Below are positions 1 through 9,077 of a stretch of 64,000 bases of DNA, piece by piece. The DNA lies in NCBI RefSeq assembly GCF_004770145.1, contig NZ_RQFW01000018.1, positions 1-64,000 on the forward strand, written 5' to 3'. The notes beneath the pieces were generated by a model that ran no database searches, was not told where the DNA came from, and was given only the letters and a program-made list of their open reading frames with translations. How positions within the stretch are numbered: the stretch's first letter is position 1; every line of letters starts with the position of its first letter. Origin of the DNA: Leptospira bourretii. GTDB taxonomy: Bacteria; Spirochaetota; Leptospiria; Leptospirales; Leptospiraceae. The translations under genes and the position numbers were made by a program.

Positions 1-822
1 GTTTTGCTTTCGCAAAGGAAGATCTTCCTCTCCCTCCGCCCACAGTCGCCTGCAAGCTACCGGTTTCATGGTTCGCTAAAGAATCATGCGGTAAAAACCA
101 AAGTAATTTCAAAACCCAGGCGGTCAACAAGCTTTTATAAAAAAGTTCGTGGTTCATGAAGATTATTTTTATAAATTGGTGGTTCGTTAGCAGGTGTAAT
201 GAGACATAATTCGGGTGATGGATGTATGGGAGGCAATGGCGCATAACAATGGAATGGTGGCTATAGACAAGCGGCTAACATTAGATAGATGGTACAGGCG
301 AGCGGTTGTTTGTATGAATGGGTCAGATCTTCTCTCTTACTTTGCGTATAGATTTGCAAAAGGTGAACTTATGGAGAGATTTTTTTGGAAAGAGTCATTG
401 TTAGTTGGAATTCTAACGTTCTTGTGGTAGAAGGGACTTATTGGGTGGCGGGTGGATTACCCCACCCAGTTCGATCAGGGCGGGGAGACTTTACTTTCTA
501 ATAACGCACATTAAACTGCAGATAACCATACCCTTCACGTGATGTCTGCCCATAACTGACTGAACCAGGGTTTATTGGTAAATATATGAAGATGTTCGTC
601 ACACTTCTCATCATTTTACCAAGCGCTCAAAATCTCACAGATTCATCTATTGATTCCTACCTGTACAAATATAGGGCAAACTCTTGTCGCCCACCAACGA
701 AAAGAAAGAAAAGAAGAAGAAAACATGCGTATCACCATTCACCTACCAATCCTCCCAAAATTCTCTTGCAATTTCTTGAATCAATGTAAGATTTTTATGA
801 ATCTATATTGATTCTGCATTGT
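1..822. other. Gene-poor leading stretch, no supported gene
   Basis: I see no convincing gene here. Two short plus-strand open frames (215-430 from a GTG, and 586-789) have no recognisable domain and no good ribosome site; the second has an Arg/Lys-rich middle unlike a normal protein. The motif TGGTTC recurs near 69, 150 and 180 without regular spacing. Near 450-467 a 6-bp GC stem (GGGTGG/CCACCC) is followed by a GC-rich patch to about 487 that could be an old terminator or part of a dispersed intergenic element. It could be a decayed accessory segment. Confidence 0.4.
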
Positions 823-1851
823 ATGAAAAAAACACTTTTAATAATATTTCTGTGCCTTGTGACCCTTCCCCTATTCGCAGTCAATACTGTCATTCTAAAA
901 AATGGGAAAACATTAAAAGGGAAAGTTACCGACCAAAATGAACGAGGACTCACTGTGCAAACCGCAGAAGGATCACAAACCGTTTCTAAATCCCAAATTT
1001 TAAAAGTAATTTATAAAGATGTAAGCGAACAAGAAGCCGAAAAGATCAGGATCGCTGAAGAGAAAAAATTACGAGAAAAAGAAGAAAAAGAAAAAGCGAA
1101 ACTTGAAAAAGAAAGACTACTGGCAGAAGCAAAAGAACAGAAACGTTTGGAAGAAGAAGCAAAACTTGCGGAACAAACAAGACTCGCTGAAGAAAAAAAC
1201 AAAGGAACACTAGCGGAAAAAGAAGCAAGAGCCGAAGCAGAATGGCTCGCAACAAGAAAACTAGGTCCTTCTCCGGCAGCAGCCCAGTGCGGAGGCCGAC
1301 TAGCATTGATTTGGCGATCTGCATTAATCCCTGGATGGGGTCAGTATTGTGGTGGTTATACTGTATCAGCCGGGACCTTTGGTACTTTATTTTTTGGCAC
1401 TCTTCTCTATTCACTTGGGCCTCTACGCACCGAAGAACAAAATGCAAAGTCCCATTACGATACAATGGTCTTAATCAACCAAATCGGAGGACCAGGCACC
1501 AGATTCAATGCACAAAATGTGAGTTTGCCTTCTGAATTTATTGGTGGATTTGTTGAGACTTCCATTATGGAAGATCTAATCACAAAAAGTAAAAACAATG
1601 CCAAAGAAGCTAATATCAAATATTTGGCTGGGCTTGGAACAGCTGGAATCATTTACATCACCAATGTCATCCATGCCTATATGATTGGAAGGGACCGGTA
1701 TCCCGATCGCCCTTCTGTCAGCACTGGAGGCAAACAAATTAGAGAAGGTTTCGACTGGGATTCTGGCTTTGACAAACCATACTCAGTCACAGGCATTCGC
1801 CCACAAACCAATGCAGTTTATGCCGAAGTTCGGTATTCCATTCTATTCTAA
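823..1851 (+). CDS. Exported protein with Lys/Glu-rich coiled coil and DUF5683-like segment
   Basis: Start chosen at the ATG of MKKTLLIIF rather than the in-frame TTG at 808, because it opens directly into a signal peptide (about residues 1-20); 342 residues. After a short beta-like segment (NGKTLKGKV, near 30) comes a strongly charged Lys/Glu/Ala-rich region, about residues 70-150, that reads as a long coiled coil. Then follows a hydrophobic stretch with SALIPGWGQY, which resembles the DUF5683 family of membrane-associated envelope proteins. The C-terminal part is unrecognised. It ends 11 bases before the next lipoprotein gene, so the two are probably cotranscribed. Function unknown; a periplasmic or inner-membrane role is inferred. 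Confidence 0.75.
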   Translation: MKKTLLIIFLCLVTLPLFAVNTVILKNGKTLKGKVTDQNERGLTVQTAEGSQTVSKSQILKVIYKDVSEQEAEKIRIAEEKKLREKEEKEKAKLEKERLLAEAKEQKRLEEEAKLAEQTRLAEEKNKGTLAEKEARAEAEWLATRKLGPSPAAAQCGGRLALIWRSALIPGWGQYCGGYTVSAGTFGTLFFGTLLYSLGPLRTEEQNAKSHYDTMVLINQIGGPGTRFNAQNVSLPSEFIGGFVETSIMEDLITKSKNNAKEANIKYLAGLGTAGIIYITNVIHAYMIGRDRYPDRPSVSTGGKQIREGFDWDSGFDKPYSVTGIRPQTNAVYAEVRYSILF

Positions 1852-1862
1852 GGAGCCTCCCA

Positions 1863-3581
1863 ATGAAAAAATCATTCATAACCATTCTAATTCTTTTACT
1901 TTCTTTTCAGTGTAAAATTTTCAAACCATCCAACCTTGATCCCACTGAAGACTTAGGTTCTTTACAGTCCTTACTTCGAATGTTAAGTTTGATCGATGCT
2001 TTCAGTACCTATAGCCAAACGGTCGTCTTTATGAAGTTTACCGATCCAAGTGGAAATCCATACATCAATGGGATCGTCACTTATTCTGTTTTTAACGAAG
2101 CAGACGAAAATGGAATCATCCCTTCCCAATATGGAGAATCAGGAAATGTCCAATCCTATACAGTCACTCTCGATGTCAATGGTCGCGGATTTTTATACTT
2201 TAGCGAACGCGGGATTGCGAACCTCTCCGTTGCAACTTCAGGAGGAACTCTTGTCGGCGCTGCCAGCTTTCGCATCTACAACGGAATCACCAAACAATCG
2301 TTTTCTTTACTAACCCAAGGCGGAATTGTTCAGTTCCTTTTAGAAGATATTGCCAATTATCGAAATCAACTGGCATCTAACCTTTCTTTTACTCCTCTCG
2401 GGTCAGTGAACGGAAGGCAGTTTATTTATTTAGAAGTTCAAACTTCCTTTGTCTCTCCTAGCCAAAACACTTCCATCGGATATATCGCATCCTCTGCAGA
2501 TGGAGAGAACTATGATTTGGTCACAAAAATTGACGGGGTTACCATTGAAAAAGGGGTAGGCTATGAGGTAGTATTAAAAATATCAAAACCAGTTTTTAAT
2601 GGATCAGAATATGTCTTTTTTCTTGCAGAAGAAAAACGTGATTTTGCGGGTCCTCCACCAAATATACTTGGATTTCGTAACTTAGCATTGCGGATTCCTG
2701 CTTTTTTTACACCTAACTCTAGTGCAGTCATTGGACTAACATTAGACCCCACACTTTTTTTATATCGACCAGACAATTTTCCTTGGATGTATCCGGCGTT
2801 TTATTTTGGCAATGGTCGGTATCTCATTTCGCCGACATTCTATAGCGCTGTAGAAACAAGGCCGATCCTTCTAAATTCTGACTTTTCAGTAAACCAAGAT
2901 TTAAATACTAGCTTTAGCTGTAACCTTGCTAATTCAATTGTAAACTCAGTCGGCTTTCAAATCGTGTCTATCGGTGGAACTGAATACCTTCAATGTCCAA
3001 GTTCATCGTTAACTTCCCCTATTCAGGTTAGAAGTATTGAAGGGAATACTTTAAGTAACCGTGTTGTCAATTTCGATGGAACTCAGAATTTTGAATCACT
3101 TCCTGTTTTTGTCAGAGGGAAGTTTGTTGCCACCTTTGGTCCTACGCCTATTGGTTATACATTCAATGCAGATAATTACTCATTACCAAATCCAACTTTG
3201 GTAAGAAATGCCTCGCAAATTTCAGGCTTCACTTCTTCCATTAGTAATTCAGGCACTAGTGGAATTCTGAGATCTGTCAAAAGTTCAGGAAACTCAGATT
3301 ATTTTATCCTTTCGAATAATCCTACTTTTTCAACACCTACCATCGAAATCTTTCGTAGCACTGATTCTTTAGCTAGTGTTACTCTATTACCAGGATTCCC
3401 CGGAACATACAGCACGGGGATTTCCAATGCAGAACAACTTCAATCGGTCAATGGAAAATTAAACTACAGCTACGCAATCTCCGCAGGCACCGGTTTTGGT
3501 TTTTTCCCAGTTTACCTCACTCGATTCACACAAGATGATGGAAACTGGGAAGCTCTACCTAGACTCATCAAAATTCGTTAG
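1863..3581 (+). CDS. Large hypothetical lipoprotein
   Basis: A 572-residue protein with a lipoprotein signal: a short basic start, a hydrophobic core and LLSFQC, giving a lipidated Cys near residue 17. A good ribosome site (AAGGAG) precedes the ATG. The mature part is Ser/Asn/Gly-rich and beta-strand-like. It has several stretches of the form S-x-D-G-x-x-Y and RSTDS that faintly recall the Asp-boxes of propeller proteins; this is only a resemblance. An N-terminal domain near residues 60-150 (NGIVTYSVFNE) looks like an immunoglobulin-like fold. The gene is followed at once by a strong terminator hairpin, so it closes a two-gene unit with the gene at 823. Function not recognised; surface or periplasmic location is likely. 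Confidence 0.75.
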   Translation: MKKSFITILILLLSFQCKIFKPSNLDPTEDLGSLQSLLRMLSLIDAFSTYSQTVVFMKFTDPSGNPYINGIVTYSVFNEADENGIIPSQYGESGNVQSYTVTLDVNGRGFLYFSERGIANLSVATSGGTLVGAASFRIYNGITKQSFSLLTQGGIVQFLLEDIANYRNQLASNLSFTPLGSVNGRQFIYLEVQTSFVSPSQNTSIGYIASSADGENYDLVTKIDGVTIEKGVGYEVVLKISKPVFNGSEYVFFLAEEKRDFAGPPPNILGFRNLALRIPAFFTPNSSAVIGLTLDPTLFLYRPDNFPWMYPAFYFGNGRYLISPTFYSAVETRPILLNSDFSVNQDLNTSFSCNLANSIVNSVGFQIVSIGGTEYLQCPSSSLTSPIQVRSIEGNTLSNRVVNFDGTQNFESLPVFVRGKFVATFGPTPIGYTFNADNYSLPNPTLVRNASQISGFTSSISNSGTSGILRSVKSSGNSDYFILSNNPTFSTPTIEIFRSTDSLASVTLLPGFPGTYSTGISNAEQLQSVNGKLNYSYAISAGTGFGFFPVYLTRFTQDDGNWEALPRLIKIR

Positions 3582-3582
3582 A

Positions 3583-3616
3583 AAATTACCACCTATCTTT
3601 TCGTAGGTGGTAATTT
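3583..3616. terminator. Strong bidirectional terminator hairpin
   Basis: A perfect 13-bp inverted repeat (AAATTACCACCTA and its complement) with an 8-base loop begins just after the lipoprotein stop at 3581. It lies between two convergent genes, the plus-strand lipoprotein and the minus-strand hydrolase ending at 3671. The stem ends are A- and T-rich on both sides, as expected for an intrinsic terminator that can serve both strands. Confidence 0.8.
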
Positions 3617-3670
3617 AAGAAACTGCCATTTTTTATGTTAGCGGTTTCCAAAATCATCCTTCAATACATA

Positions 3671-4585
3671 TCACTTTGGGAAGGAAGTATGTTCTTTTAG
3701 AAAAGAATTTACTATGGATTCGTATTCACTCGGGCGAACGTCAATCGACTTACAATGATTAGCTCCCCAATCCGTTTCCACCAATTGTTTACGGTTCGAT
3801 TTTAAATTTTGAAAAATTTCCTCAGAATGAGAAACCGGAGTAATCTCATCTGTGTTTGAATGAATCAAAAGTACTGGCAAAGATATAAATTTTGCGGCTT
3901 TTTTAGGAGAAACTTCATCCACAAGAAAATCGGCACGAAGTTCCGCGAGAGAAAGGGCGATGGGAGATAGAAAAAGTACCACCGGTGAATACAAATCGAC
4001 GGCTCTTTTTTCTACAATCGAACGCATATCCATAAAAGGGGAATCCGCAATCACAAATGCAAAATCATTTCGTCCTTCTGCATATTGTAATGCCGTCGCT
4101 GCACCAAACGAAGCACCAAAAATTCCAATCTGTTCTTCTGGAACTGTGCTAATCTCGGAAAAGAACTCAATGGCCCTTTCTAAATCAATTTTTTCATAAA
4201 ATCCGTACGTTCCGTATTCTCCTCCACTTTCCCCGTGATGACGAGCATCATAGAGGAACAAACTGCAACCTCGTTTCCAAAACAAGGGGGCATATTTCAA
4301 TACACCAAAACGTGTTCTCGTATGTCCGTGAAGCAAAACAACACCACATTTTTTCTTTTTTGGATTTTTGAAATACCAACCACGCAAACGAAGATTTCCA
4401 TTTTGAAATCGAATGGATTCTGGTTCAGGGAGTCCAAATTCAGAAATGGAATTGATCTTTAATTTCGTCTTATCCTCTTCTAAGGTAGTGACGGGAAAGG
4501 AGACAATGGAAGATGAAAAATAATAGCCTGCACCTAGCAAAAAAAAGGTGAAAACAATGATAAACGTACTGAGAATCTTTTTCAT
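3671..4585 (-). CDS. Membrane-anchored alpha/beta hydrolase
   Basis: A 304-residue serine hydrolase. Start set at the ATG of MKKILSTF (4585) rather than an upstream in-frame codon, because the protein then begins with a single hydrophobic anchor (about residues 5-25). The fold markers are clear: VVLLHGHTRT for the oxyanion loop, the nucleophile elbow GASFG, an Asp in NTDEITP and a His in GANHC near the C terminus. This matches the family of alpha/beta hydrolases annotated as BAAT/lysophospholipase-like or Bem46-like. The substrate cannot be told. The gene runs divergently from the CsgG-like lipoprotein at 4713, with a 127-base shared upstream region. Confidence 0.85.
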   Translation of the reverse strand: MKKILSTFIIVFTFFLLGAGYYFSSSIVSFPVTTLEEDKTKLKINSISEFGLPEPESIRFQNGNLRLRGWYFKNPKKKKCGVVLLHGHTRTRFGVLKYAPLFWKRGCSLFLYDARHHGESGGEYGTYGFYEKIDLERAIEFFSEISTVPEEQIGIFGASFGAATALQYAEGRNDFAFVIADSPFMDMRSIVEKRAVDLYSPVVLFLSPIALSLAELRADFLVDEVSPKKAAKFISLPVLLIHSNTDEITPVSHSEEIFQNLKSNRKQLVETDWGANHCKSIDVRPSEYESIVNSFLKEHTSFPK

Positions 4586-4712
4586 TAAAGGACCTAGTTG
4601 GAAAAATCTAGGAGAGACCACAATTGGAAAAGCGAATTTTCCAAAATGCCTGTTTTTGAACCGAAAAAGAATTGCCGGTTTGCGATCCTTCCATCATTTC
4701 TTAAGGAAATCT

Positions 4713-5330
4713 ATGAAACTATATTTAGCGTGCTTAGCCCTCCTCCTTAGTCTTTCCTTCACAAACTGTCGAACGATGGATGCTGCTGTCCAATACCCAG
4801 AATCGGGAAAAACGGATTTAGGAATTTCAAAAGTGGCAGTTCTACTTTTTGACATTGAAGAGGCCAAATGGGGAGATGAATTCACCGATGCAGTCTCTTT
4901 ACAAATTGCAAAATTACTTCCAATCAAAGTAATCGAAAGAGAACAACTTTCAAAAGTAGTAAACGAACAAAGTTTTTCTAAAACTGGAATCATTGACACA
5001 CAAACAGCCGTTCGATTGGGAAAAGTGCTTGGTGTGGATGCATTGGTTTTTGGTCGAGGATCTGCACTCAAAAAATACGATGAAAAAGGAAAACTCATCC
5101 CCAATTTAGTGGATACAGTTTCCCTCAAAATAGTTCATATAGAATCAGGCCATGTCATCGTCAATGCTCGTAAAAAACCGGGAGCAGATTGGACCATAGG
5201 AAAATTAATCCAATATAGCTTAGGACTTGGGCTTATCTGGAGTCGTGAGGACATTTTGTTAACCACGAGCCAATATGATTTTGTTGCCGAGAGTCTAGTA
5301 GAACGAATCGTTTCAGAACTAAAGAAATAA
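4713..5330 (+). CDS. CsgG/FlgO-like lipoprotein
   Basis: A 205-residue lipoprotein. The open frame runs further upstream, but the ATG at 4713 follows AAGGA at good spacing and starts a lipoprotein signal ending in SFTNC. The mature part has the CsgG/FlgO-type pattern: a strand KVAVLLF, then a helix leading to a strand with IKVIEREQLSKVV, then a segment with LGKVLGVDALVFGRG. In known relatives this fold lies in the periplasm or forms part of an outer-membrane assembly; here its partner is unknown. It lacks the pore-forming insertions expected in a full-length CsgG, so a curli-type secretion pore is unlikely. dps follows 23 bases later on the same strand. Confidence 0.75.
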   Translation: MKLYLACLALLLSLSFTNCRTMDAAVQYPESGKTDLGISKVAVLLFDIEEAKWGDEFTDAVSLQIAKLLPIKVIEREQLSKVVNEQSFSKTGIIDTQTAVRLGKVLGVDALVFGRGSALKKYDEKGKLIPNLVDTVSLKIVHIESGHVIVNARKKPGADWTIGKLIQYSLGLGLIWSREDILLTTSQYDFVAESLVERIVSELKK

Positions 5331-5353
5331 TATATAGCAAATCAAAAGGATAA

Positions 5354-5827
5354 ATGATGAAAATTAATATTGGAATCCCAGAAGAAGAAAGAAGTGCAAT
5401 CTCAGAGTCTTTAAAAAAACTTTTAGCAGATACGTACACTTTGTACCAAAAAACTCATAGTTACCATTGGAACGTAACAGGGCCAATGTTTCAAACTTTG
5501 CATATTCTGTTTATGACACAGTATACTGAACTTTGGAATGCAATTGATCCCATTGCTGAAAGGATTCGATCTCTTGGATACTATGCACCAATGGGTGGTT
5601 GGGAATTTGCAAAATATTCTAGCATCGCAGAAGACAAAGAAGTTCCGAAAGCCCAAGATATGATCAAACATTTAGTGGAAGGAAATGAAGCAGTCATTCG
5701 TACGGCTCGGGCAGCCTACGCACCAGCGGAAAAAGGAAACGACCAAGCTACATTGGACTTACTCACACAACGTTTGGACATTCACGAAAAAACAGCATGG
5801 ATGTTAAGATCCTTACTGGAAGAATAA
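5354..5827 (+). CDS. dps: Dps family ferritin-like DNA-protection protein
   Basis: At 157 residues this has the normal Dps length. It carries the family signature in order: [11 protein letters not shown] (His35 and His38), TLHILF with His50, then [11 protein letters not shown] with Asp65 and Glu69. Together these form the inter-subunit ferroxidase site used to oxidise Fe(II) with peroxide. Dps dodecamers store iron and protect DNA from oxidative damage in the cytoplasm. AAAAGGA precedes two tandem ATG codons; either may be used. Peroxide or starvation control is typical of the family, but no operator is evident here. A perfect 12-bp palindrome lies 15 bases past the stop. Confidence 0.95.
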   Translation: MMKINIGIPEEERSAISESLKKLLADTYTLYQKTHSYHWNVTGPMFQTLHILFMTQYTELWNAIDPIAERIRSLGYYAPMGGWEFAKYSSIAEDKEVPKAQDMIKHLVEGNEAVIRTARAAYAPAEKGNDQATLDLLTQRLDIHEKTAWMLRSLLEE

Positions 5828-5841
5828 TTTTTTTTTGATTC

Positions 5842-5853
5842 GACCTTAAGGTC
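5842..5853. repeat. 12-bp perfect palindrome in a convergent gap
   Basis: GACCTTAAGGTC reads the same on both strands. It lies in the 68-base gap between dps and the convergent hydrolase and is preceded on the plus strand by a run of nine T. The T run is on the wrong side for a plus-strand terminator, so this could instead be a protein-binding site or chance. Confidence 0.4.
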
Positions 5854-5895
5854 ACTAGACATTCAAAATCCAACTTCTGTTACAATGATACTGTT

Positions 5896-6699
5896 TCAGT
5901 GGTTGGAGATTTTCGATTGAAACCAATTCTTCAAAATTCCTAAATACTCTGCTTGGTGGGTATAATGAATATAGTGACCACCTCCCAAAATACTTTCCAT
6001 TGTTAAACGGGAAAAAATTTCCTGAATTAAGGTTTTATCTGAATCTGTAATATAATCAGAAGAGCCACCAAGAATAAAAAGTGTATTTGTGTCGGAAGAT
6101 ATTTTTTCAGGAAAAGGATGATCAAATACTCGCCTTGCCTGATTCAGTCCGGCCACATTTAATTTCCAACGATACTCACCCGAATCTAACCTTTCCAAAC
6201 TCATTTGTAAAAACTGACGAATAAATGTATCCGGTAAAAATTTTGCCATCTCAGTATCAATGTCAGCTCGAGAGGTAAATCCTTCCAACGGAAAAGACAT
6301 AGACTGGATTTCCTGATCGTAAGCGAAAGGATAGGACCTAGGCGCAATGTCTTGCACAACCAAAGCATTCAAAACGCCGGGATGCGTAAAATCAAAATAC
6401 ATTGCCACAAGCCCGCCCATAGAATGACCAAATAAAATCGGATTTTTGATTTGGTGATCCAAAATGAATTCTTCCAAATCCTCTGACATCAATCGGATAG
6501 AGTGTTCAGTAGCATGGGGAGAATCTCCATGGTTTCTTTGGTCAACAGTATAAACTGAACCGAAGTTTGATAAAAACTTTGCCACAGTTACCCAGTTTTT
6601 TGATGAACCGAATAATCCATGTAAGATGATAATATCTCCTAAAGATTTTTCATTTTCTGAATTTGGTTGGAATAGATACAGTTTGTAACTTAGTTTCAC
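5896..6699 (-). CDS. Alpha/beta hydrolase (YbfF-like esterase family)
   Basis: A 267-residue cytoplasmic hydrolase. I place the start at a GTG (6699) because AGAGG lies just upstream; an in-frame TTG five codons earlier has no ribosome site. The motifs are IILHGLFGSSKNW (oxyanion hole), DQRNHGDS, the nucleophile elbow GHSMGG, and GGGHYIHYTHQAE for the catalytic His near the end. The DQRNHG...GHSMGG pattern is typical of YbfF-type esterases and related acyl-CoA or acyl-transfer hydrolases. The real substrate is unknown. It is followed by no further minus-strand gene, so it is probably last in the unit 10775 to 5896. Confidence 0.85.
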   Translation of the reverse strand: MKLSYKLYLFQPNSENEKSLGDIIILHGLFGSSKNWVTVAKFLSNFGSVYTVDQRNHGDSPHATEHSIRLMSEDLEEFILDHQIKNPILFGHSMGGLVAMYFDFTHPGVLNALVVQDIAPRSYPFAYDQEIQSMSFPLEGFTSRADIDTEMAKFLPDTFIRQFLQMSLERLDSGEYRWKLNVAGLNQARRVFDHPFPEKISSDTNTLFILGGSSDYITDSDKTLIQEIFSRLTMESILGGGHYIHYTHQAEYLGILKNWFQSKISNH

Positions 6700-6728
6700 A
6701 AAAACCTCTATCAAATTTCAGAAAATAG

Positions 6729-7850
6729 TTAACGAAAACATTCTTTCTTTAGGATTTGCAAATGAGGGAGGATTTGTTTTTTTTCACGAGGTCCAATCTC
6801 TGAAGCATATCGAATCATTTGATTGATTTCAGATTTGATCCCTTCCCCTACTGGAGCAAAACAAGGGATAGAATCGGGATCTTTTGTCATCGATTGCAGA
6901 TTGTTTACTAAATCTTTAGTGTATAAATTAATATAATTACCTGTGGGAAATAAATAGATATAACGAAGTTTCCCCTTTCTCATTTCTTCCAAACGGCATT
7001 TTAAATCTACATTACAATCGGCATTTGGCATACTTTCTGTTGCCAAATAACCAGCGTAATCCGAATGTTTGGTTTTTGGATAGGCCTCTAATAGTTTCCA
7101 AAAATAATTCGAATCTACATAGTATTTCCCAGAATTGTAATCATACAATAACCTGGTTTGGTGGCGTTTTAAAAATTCCAAAGTACCTGGATCATTGTCC
7201 GGTTTGATTCCCTTTGTATTCATAAGATCGACTGTTTTTTTTAGGAAAAATCCAGCCTTGGCTCGGATAAATATAAAATCATCCCCTGTAAATTTTCCCG
7301 TAGAAGAAATGGCAAAAATAGTATCTGTAATCTCTTGTTTGGCAACAAAATCAATTTGATTGGAAAGAATCATTCGTTCTGCTTCAAATAATAAGGTAGA
7401 CAAATACTGTTTCGGAGGAACCGAACGGACAACGGAACGTTTGATAAACCCGGAAAGCCCGTCTTCTAATTTTACAGGAATCCAATCTTCTTTGGGGCTT
7501 TCCAGCGAATCCTTGTCAAAGGAAACTGGTTCACCAAACTTAAGTTTCCGCAAAACATCACTTTTCTGATCAGCAAACAAATGTAAGTTGAGTCCAATCA
7601 CTGGAATGACAATCAGAGAATTTGAGTCTCGTTTGAATAGTTCAGAAGGTTTTGTTTGTTTTGATTTTTCTTGTACGATCGGAGCGGAAATCAGCAAACC
7701 ATTAGAGATGATTACAAAGATCAAAACTGCAACGAAAAAAAGAGAAAAACCAATTCGAATGCGAAAGGAAAACTTTGGCCTGAAATACATCAGTTGATGA
7801 GAAAAGACCATCCCTCTACGAAAGAATTTCAGTAAAGGGAGGAACTTCAT
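6729..7850 (-). CDS. Membrane-anchored SH3-domain protein of unknown function
   Basis: Start placed at the ATG of MKFLPL (7850), one base past the aminotransferase stop, giving 373 residues. A basic N terminus precedes one membrane helix (IGFSLFFVAVLIFVIIS, about residues 32-52). A bacterial SH3-like segment follows near residues 75-145, with LNLHLFADQKSDVLRKL, WIPVKLEDG and a closing GFIKRSVV, the usual order of an SH3_3 domain. The remaining 230 residues are unrecognised; they include YLFPTGNYINLYTKD and several Cys. It probably faces the periplasm. Tight spacing suggests translation coupled to the aminotransferase gene. Confidence 0.7.
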   Translation of the reverse strand: MKFLPLLKFFRRGMVFSHQLMYFRPKFSFRIRIGFSLFFVAVLIFVIISNGLLISAPIVQEKSKQTKPSELFKRDSNSLIVIPVIGLNLHLFADQKSDVLRKLKFGEPVSFDKDSLESPKEDWIPVKLEDGLSGFIKRSVVRSVPPKQYLSTLLFEAERMILSNQIDFVAKQEITDTIFAISSTGKFTGDDFIFIRAKAGFFLKKTVDLMNTKGIKPDNDPGTLEFLKRHQTRLLYDYNSGKYYVDSNYFWKLLEAYPKTKHSDYAGYLATESMPNADCNVDLKCRLEEMRKGKLRYIYLFPTGNYINLYTKDLVNNLQSMTKDPDSIPCFAPVGEGIKSEINQMIRYASEIGPREKKQILPHLQILKKECFR

Positions 7851-7851
7851 T

Positions 7852-9069
7852 TTACTTTTGTAAATCCTCAATCATTTGTTTGATACGAGCCACACCTTTT
7901 TCGATGTCCTTATCACCTAACGCATAAGACAATCGAATGGCTTTATCATCTCCAAAGGCAATACCAGGCACTGCGGCCACATTGTATTTATCAAGGAGGA
8001 CATCACAAAAAAGTTTGGAGTAAGAAGTTTCTTTTTTCTCCGAAAGAAGGCGTTTGAACCCAGGAGTTTCATACACACCTGTTATATATGGGAATGCATA
8101 AAAAGCACCTTCTGGCATCCGGCATTCTACACCTGGAATCTCACGTAATAGTCCCACGATGAGTTTACGACGTTTATCAAAAGCCTTGAGCATTTCTGCC
8201 ACAGGTGTTTGGTCACCAGCGAGAGCTGCCTCAGCAGCTGCTTGGGAAATGGAAGAGGCATTGCTTGTGGATTGGCCTTGCATGGTGTCCATGTTTTTAA
8301 CAATCTCTGCGTTTCCTACCCCGTATCCAATCCTCCAACCTGTCATCGAATATGCTTTGGACACACCATTGATGACAAAGGTTTTTTCCTTCATCTTCTC
8401 GGAGATCATAGCAGGATTTACAAATTCCAATCCATCATAAATGATTTTTTCGTAAATATCATCCGAAACTGTAATGATATCTTTTGGTTCCAAAACCTTT
8501 ACAAGTGCTTCTACATCCGAACGAGTGTAAGCCGCACCTGTTGGGTTCGATGGAGAATTAAAAATAAAAACTTTAGTTTTGGGAGTGATGGCTTTTTCTA
8601 ATTGTTCTGCCGTGATTTTAAATCCACTGGAAATATCAGTCGAAACAATGACAGGAGTTCCTTCCGCCAAACGAACGATATCCGCATAACTTACCCAATA
8701 CGGTGCAGGGATGATCACCTCGTCACCAGGATTGAGAGTCGCCATAAAAAAATTGTAGAGAACTTGTTTTCCACCTGTTCCTACAATGATTTGGTTCTTT
8801 TCGTATTTGAGTCCGTTTTCAGTTTCAAATTTACGAATGATGGCCTCTTTCAAAGAAACAGTTCCACTCACAGGAGTGTATTTGGTTTTCCCTTGGTCCA
8901 TTGCCTTTTTGGCAGCTTCTTTGATATGTGTTGGTGTATCAAAGTCAGGTTCCCCTGCTCCAAATCCAACAACATCAAGTCCACTCGCTTTCAACTGATT
9001 GGCTTTAGCAGTGATCGCGAGAGTGGGAGAAGGTTCTACGACATCCAGTCGTTTTGCTACAAGTTTCAT
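7852..9069 (-). CDS. Class I pyridoxal-phosphate aminotransferase (aspartate aminotransferase type)
   Basis: A 405-residue fold-type I aminotransferase. Visible markers: GFGAGEPDFDTP at the N terminus, NSPSNPTGAAY (Asn of the PLP and substrate site), SDDIYEKIIYDG (Asp contacting the PLP nitrogen), the Schiff-base lysine Lys238 in NGVSKAYSMTGWRIGYG, and a C-terminal Arg in RLSYA for the substrate carboxylate. It belongs to the subgroup that includes AspB-type aspartate/prephenate aminotransferases. It would interconvert aspartate and oxaloacetate with 2-oxoglutarate in the cytoplasm. GAGGAC lies at good spacing before the ATG. The helicase gene ends 8 bases upstream, so these are likely cotranscribed. 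Confidence 0.9.
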   Translation of the reverse strand: MKLVAKRLDVVEPSPTLAITAKANQLKASGLDVVGFGAGEPDFDTPTHIKEAAKKAMDQGKTKYTPVSGTVSLKEAIIRKFETENGLKYEKNQIIVGTGGKQVLYNFFMATLNPGDEVIIPAPYWVSYADIVRLAEGTPVIVSTDISSGFKITAEQLEKAITPKTKVFIFNSPSNPTGAAYTRSDVEALVKVLEPKDIITVSDDIYEKIIYDGLEFVNPAMISEKMKEKTFVINGVSKAYSMTGWRIGYGVGNAEIVKNMDTMQGQSTSNASSISQAAAEAALAGDQTPVAEMLKAFDKRRKLIVGLLREIPGVECRMPEGAFYAFPYITGVYETPGFKRLLSEKKETSYSKLFCDVLLDKYNVAAVPGIAFGDDKAIRLSYALGDKDIEKGVARIKQMIEDLQK

Positions 9070-9077
9070 TTTGTCCT

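Noticed and set aside
180..310. Possible integron attC site (GGCTAAC and GTTAGC-like words)
   Set aside because: The words do not fit the R' and R'' consensus or form the expected folded site, and no integrase gene is visible.
1011..1465. Minus-strand frames rich in Ser, Phe and Leu
   Set aside because: They are the complement of the Lys/Glu-rich coiled-coil coding region and only reflect its biased composition.
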